NCBI RefSeq assembly: GCF_019599185.1
Contig: NZ_JAIEUL010000006.1
Span: forward strand, 62,001 to 126,000
Direction: 5' to 3'
Source: Cryobacterium inferilacus
GTDB lineage: Bacteria > Actinomycetota > Actinomycetes > Actinomycetales > Microbacteriaceae
DNA: 64,000 nt
Position numbers and translations under genes: made by a program. Under the pieces are notes generated by a model. It was given only the letters and a program-made list of their open reading frames with translations. It was not told the DNA's origin and searched no databases. Of this stretch, positions 60,658 through 64,000 are shown in pieces; the stretch's first letter is position 1, and every line of letters begins with the position of its first letter.

Positions 60658-61629
60658 TCAGCCGGCGGCGTGGGCGGCGAGCTTGGTGGTGAAGTCGGAG
60701 AAGAGCAGCCGCAGGTCGAGCCGGGTGTACACCCGCATCGGCCGGGGGCCCTGCCGGGGGATGAAGTCATACGACCCGTCGGCACGGATGCGCGGCACCG
60801 TGCGGGTGACGTACGCGCTCGACGCGGGGTCCGCCTCGAACGACGACTGCAGCGCGGTGAGCAGCACGAGTGGGCTGTCGCCCAGGATGTACGTCTCGCC
60901 GAGGGGCAGGCCGTGGCTGCCGGCCATGACGGCGACCCGCGCGAGGGCGTCGTACAGGTGCGCCCCGATGGCGCCGTGCGGGCGCACATCCGTGATCAGT
61001 TCGGCCCAGGAGAACAGCGTCTGCCGGTAGGTGTCGCGGGGCACCTGCCAGATCGGCATGAACGAGTCGAAGATCACCCGGGCGGCGGGGATGTCGATGG
61101 CGAGGTTGTACTCGGGGCCGTGCGACCCGGGCGGCGGAACGGCCAGGCCGTCGTGTTCGGGACCGCCGATCCAGACCAGGGTGAGGCGGGTGGCGATGCG
61201 CGGCTCGAGCAGGTAGGCGCTGGCGATCTCGGTGAGGCCGGCCCCGCAGGCCACGTACAGCGGCAGGTCGGTGTCGGTGCGCATGGCCTCGGCGATGATG
61301 GCATCCGTTGCCGCCGATCTGATCGGAGACAGCGGGTCAGGCATCCCTGTGTTGGAGCCGGTCAGCACGGGAATCGTGCCCGCGCGGCCGAGGAGTTCGA
61401 GCACGGTGGTTGCCGCCGCGGCGGCGTTGTCGGCGGTGCATTCTGACGGGTCGAACGCGTCACCGGGCTTGAGGTGCGAGCCGATGATCGCCCGAATCTG
61501 CACCGACGGCGACAGCACGTGGTGGGCAAGCTGCACGAGGCCGTCGGGGTCGCCGGAGAAGTCGTTGTCGATGATGACCCGGGCGCGCGGCTGCACGACC
61601 CGACGCAATTCGGTCTCGAATGATGTCAA
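60658..61629 (-). CDS. Nucleoside hydrolase (inosine-uridine type)
   Basis: About 323 residues. DNDFSGDPDG (21-30) is the calcium/ribose-binding start of the family; TGSNTGMPDP, the LYVACGAGLTEIASA core and EYNLAIDIPAARVIFDS follow. The start is taken at TTG 61629, because GGGAAGG lies eight bases before it, while a GTG at 61638 would sit on that same site. Hydrolyses the N-glycosidic bond of nucleosides, or a modified ribosyl compound; substrate not certain. Alone, not near the salvage cluster. Confidence 0.82.
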   Translation of the reverse strand: MTSFETELRRVVQPRARVIIDNDFSGDPDGLVQLAHHVLSPSVQIRAIIGSHLKPGDAFDPSECTADNAAAAATTVLELLGRAGTIPVLTGSNTGMPDPLSPIRSAATDAIIAEAMRTDTDLPLYVACGAGLTEIASAYLLEPRIATRLTLVWIGGPEHDGLAVPPPGSHGPEYNLAIDIPAARVIFDSFMPIWQVPRDTYRQTLFSWAELITDVRPHGAIGAHLYDALARVAVMAGSHGLPLGETYILGDSPLVLLTALQSSFEADPASSAYVTRTVPRIRADGSYDFIPRQGPRPMRVYTRLDLRLLFSDFTTKLAAHAAG

Positions 61630-61708
61630 CGCCGGCACCTTCCCTGAGGGGGGTTTTCTGATGAGTGTACTGGCCCCGTCAAGGGCGATCGGCGAGGATC
61701 AGTCGCTG

Positions 61709-62614
61709 TTACTGGGGGCCCATCCGGATGCCGCCGTCGAGCCGGATGGTCTCGCCGTTGAGCATGGGGTTCTGCACGATGTGCCGCACCAGGGCGGCGA
61801 ACTCGGCGGGATCGCCGAGCCGGGCGGGGTGGGGCACCTGGGCGCCGAGCGACTCGCGCGCCTCCTCGGGCAGGCCCTGAAGCAGCGGGGTATCGAACAG
61901 GCCGGGCGCGATGGCAACGACACGGATGAGTGAGCGCGCGAATTCCCTGGCCAGCGGCAGGGTCATCGCCGCGACCCCGCCCTTCGACGCGGCGTAGGCC
62001 GCCTGGCCGATCTGCCCGTCGAACGCCGCAACGGATGCCGTATTCACGATCACGCCGCGCTCGGAGGTTCCCCGGGACGGTGTGCCGACCGGCTCGGTGG
62101 CCTGCATCGCCGCCGCGGCGAGGCGCACCACGTTGAACGTGCCGAGGAGGTTCACCCGCACCGCCCGCTCGAAGTCGGCGAGGGGCATCGGGCCGTCCCG
62201 CCCCACGGTGCGGGCCGCGGGCGCGATGCCGGCACAGTTGACCACGATGCGGACCGGACCGAGCGCGGCGGCGGCGGCCACGGCGGCCTGCACATCGGCC
62301 TCGGAGGTTACATCCCCCGCGAGGAATATGGCCGAAGCGGGGGTCGATGGCGACGCCTGCGACCCGGGGCCCTCACCGCCGATACGTCTGCTACTGCGCG
62401 GCGCATCCGCTGCTGACCAGCCCTTCGCCCCCGCCGCCGCAACGGAACGCGCGGCCGCCGCCGCGGTCAGCTCCGCGGCCCGATCGGCCCCCGCCGAGCT
62501 GGCCAGGTCGACGAGCACAACGTGGGCGCCGGCCTCGTGCAGCGCTCGCGCGGTGGCGAGGCCGAGGCCGGAGGCGGCACCGGTGACGAGGGCGGAGCAT
62601 CCGTGGATGCGCAT
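61709..62614 (-). CDS. SDR-family dehydrogenase (3-hydroxyacyl-CoA dehydrogenase-like)
   Basis: 301 residues from the ATG at 62614, which overlaps the thiolase stop by one base. NAD-binding TGAASGLG (11-18), DVTSEADV, NCAGIAP, Ser in NTASVAAFDG, catalytic YAASKGG. Closest in style to the HSD10/3-hydroxyacyl-CoA dehydrogenase type II group, and the thiolase partner supports beta-oxidation. Odd: a 40-residue Ala/Ser/Gly-rich insertion at about 45-85, after the NAD-specificity strand, and a shorter one at about 165-175. Confidence 0.85.
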   Translation of the reverse strand: MRIHGCSALVTGAASGLGLATARALHEAGAHVVLVDLASSAGADRAAELTAAAAARSVAAAGAKGWSAADAPRSSRRIGGEGPGSQASPSTPASAIFLAGDVTSEADVQAAVAAAAALGPVRIVVNCAGIAPAARTVGRDGPMPLADFERAVRVNLLGTFNVVRLAAAAMQATEPVGTPSRGTSERGVIVNTASVAAFDGQIGQAAYAASKGGVAAMTLPLAREFARSLIRVVAIAPGLFDTPLLQGLPEEARESLGAQVPHPARLGDPAEFAALVRHIVQNPMLNGETIRLDGGIRMGPQ

Positions 62615-63870
62615 CAGAGCCGCTCGATGATGGTGGCGTTGGCCATGCCGCCGCCCTCGCACATGGTCTGCAGGCCGTACCGACCGCCGCCGGCTTCGAG
62701 GGTGCCGAGCAGGGTGCCGAGCAGCCGGGTGCCTGACGACCCCAGGGCGTGGCCGAGGGCGATCGCGCCGCCCTGCGCGTTGAGCTTGGCCAGGTCGGCG
62801 TGCAGTTCGCGTTGCCAGACCAGCGGCACGCAGGCGAACGCCTCGTTGACCTCGTAGGCGTCGAGGTCGTCGATATCGAGCCCGCTGCGGGCCAGGATGC
62901 GCCGGGTGGCGGGAATCACGCCGGTGAGCATCAGCAGCGGGTCGCTGCCGGTGACCGCGAAGCTGTGGAACCGGGCGCGCGGGGTGAGTCCGAGCGCGGC
63001 GGCGCGGTCGGCGCTCATGATCAGCGCCGCGGAGGCGCCGTCGGTGAGCGGCGAGGAGTTACCGGCGGTGATCTGCCAGTCCACCTCGGGGAACCGGGCG
63101 GCGAGCTCGTCGGTGCGGAACGCGAGCGGCAGGTCGGCGAGGGTCTGCACCGTGGTGCGGCGACGGATGGTCTCGTCGGCCGACACCAGCCGGCCGTCGG
63201 CGAGGGTCACCGGCAGCAGGGCACCGTCGAAGTCACCACGGTCGACGGCCGCGGCGGCGAGCCGGTGCGACCTGGCGGCGTACTCGTCGAGCTCCGCGCG
63301 GGTGAGGCCCCATTTCGCGCTGATCAGCTCGGCCGAGACGCCCTGCCCGACGAGCCCCTCCGGGTAGCGCGCGTGCATGAGGCGGCCGTGCGGATCCTGG
63401 CTGACGATCGCGGATGCCGGCGATCCCCAGCCCTCGCTGCGGCCGGCCGCGTCGGAGCCGCCGGCCGGCCAGGGACCGCCCGCCGAGCCGAGCGGGATGC
63501 GGCTCATCGATTCCACCCCGCAGGCGATGACGATGTCGTAGCTGCCCGCGAGCACACCCTGCGCGGCGAACGTCGCGGCCTGCTGGCTGGAGCCGCACTG
63601 CCGGTCGATGGTGGTGCCGGGCACCGACTCGGGGAACCCGGCGCCCAGCAGCGCCGTGCGGGTGATGTTGGTGCTCTGCTCGCCGACCTGGGTGAGGCAT
63701 CCGCCGATCACGTCGTCGACCAGGGCCGGGTCGAGGTCGTTGCGGCTGACCAGGTCTTTCAGCACCCCGGCGAGCAGGTCGGCCGGGTGCACCTCTGAGA
63801 GCGCGCCGCCGGGTTTGCCGCGGCCGGAGGGAGTGCGGACAACGTCGACGATGACAGCATCAGTGCTCAT
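62614..63870 (-). CDS. Acetyl-CoA C-acyltransferase (thiolase)
   Basis: 418 residues from the ATG at 63870. Nucleophile Cys92 in DRQCGSSQQA, NEAFACVPL, catalytic His in GHALGSSGTR and Cys in CEGGGMANA. Cleaves 3-ketoacyl-CoA in beta-oxidation. Coupled to the SDR downstream. Together they could carry out the last two steps of fatty-acid, or side-chain, degradation. Confidence 0.92.
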   Translation of the reverse strand: MSTDAVIVDVVRTPSGRGKPGGALSEVHPADLLAGVLKDLVSRNDLDPALVDDVIGGCLTQVGEQSTNITRTALLGAGFPESVPGTTIDRQCGSSQQAATFAAQGVLAGSYDIVIACGVESMSRIPLGSAGGPWPAGGSDAAGRSEGWGSPASAIVSQDPHGRLMHARYPEGLVGQGVSAELISAKWGLTRAELDEYAARSHRLAAAAVDRGDFDGALLPVTLADGRLVSADETIRRRTTVQTLADLPLAFRTDELAARFPEVDWQITAGNSSPLTDGASAALIMSADRAAALGLTPRARFHSFAVTGSDPLLMLTGVIPATRRILARSGLDIDDLDAYEVNEAFACVPLVWQRELHADLAKLNAQGGAIALGHALGSSGTRLLGTLLGTLEAGGGRYGLQTMCEGGGMANATIIERL

Positions 63871-63945
63871 GAGCACAGCCTAGGCGCACCGTTGCCGACG
63901 TCGACGAATGCGGGCCGCGAGACCGGATGCCCGTCACCGGCGACC

Positions 63946-64000
63946 TCAGCCGTTCTCGGCTCCGGCCGCCCCCGGCCGGTGCACGGTGAGCAGGTGCGCC
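63946..64000 (-). CDS. Possible C-terminal end of a gene running off the right edge
   Basis: An open frame on the minus strand enters from the right edge and ends at the stop 63946-63948, giving only AHLLTVHRPGAAGAENG. Its orientation fits the thiolase unit. Too short to identify, and may be chance. Confidence 0.25.
   Translation of the reverse strand, partial: AHLLTVHRPGAAGAENG

Noticed and set aside
1-64000. tRNA, rRNA, prophage or insertion sequence genes
   Set aside because: None was recognised by reading the intergenic regions and proteins; no transposase, integrase or conserved RNA other than the FMN riboswitch was seen.

Overview
The window is high-GC, densely coded actinobacterial DNA. 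Gene order, leaderless-looking starts, a BmpA-type nucleoside importer and many Microbacteriaceae-like proteins suggest a member of that family, possibly Cryobacterium or a relative; this is an inference from gene content, since no rRNA, tRNA or named marker is present.

Layout. 0-21.5 kb: the end of a biotin carboxylase/BCCP subunit, LpdA-type quinone reductase, then nucleoside salvage and uptake (purine nucleoside phosphorylase, phosphohexomutase, two orphan PTS subunits, adenosine deaminase, thymidine phosphorylase, cytidine deaminase, a three-gene ABC importer and its BmpA lipoprotein), mannose-1-phosphate guanylyltransferase, a GT4 glycosyltransferase and the sdhCDAB operon. From memory, the order lpdA, punA, pmm, add, deoA, cdd, sdhCDAB matches the Rv3303c-Rv3319 segment of Mycobacterium tuberculosis, so this is old actinobacterial synteny. 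21.5-26 kb: BrkB-like membrane protein, exonuclease III, TrpRS, an acetyltransferase, a HAD phosphatase. 26-33 kb: a DUF559 nuclease-like gene, glpK-glpF-glpD and a divergent SorC-type regulator. 33-37 kb: an FMN riboswitch and ribD-ribE-ribBA-ribH. 37-43.4 kb: response regulator and MASE1-type histidine kinase, MHS transporter, a 19-bp tandem-repeat region, a small HTH gene and an ABC exporter. 43.4-51.1 kb: a glycan-use locus (GH38 alpha-mannosidase, MalGFE-type importer, ROK regulator). 51-54.7 kb: GTP-dependent PEP carboxykinase and a divergent RamB/ScfR-type regulator. 54.9-64 kb: two GAF-ANTAR proteins, an aldo/keto reductase, a membrane protein with a winged-helix regulator, GNAT, alpha/beta hydrolase, nucleoside hydrolase, SDR and thiolase.

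The most unusual signal is intergenic. Two families of short palindromic elements are scattered through the window. Family A (five copies, 0.49-8.15 kb) is built around GGACAnTT and GGCCC arms. Family B (nine copies, 26.1-60.6 kb) is 80-95 bp with ends reading GCATAACTCCTGCAATTCTC and its complement, and in several copies a GAATCACG core. Each of the only two DUF559 (Vsr-like nuclease fold) genes in the window is bracketed on both sides by one family: A around the gene at 7.1-8.1 kb, B around the gene at 26.4-27.3 kb. This resembles the arrangement of REP sequences around RAYT genes in proteobacteria, but with an unrelated kind of protein, and is the best candidate here for an undescribed system. 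Family B also supplies stop codons to two convergent genes at 59.4 kb, and family A supplies the C-terminus of one DUF559 protein.
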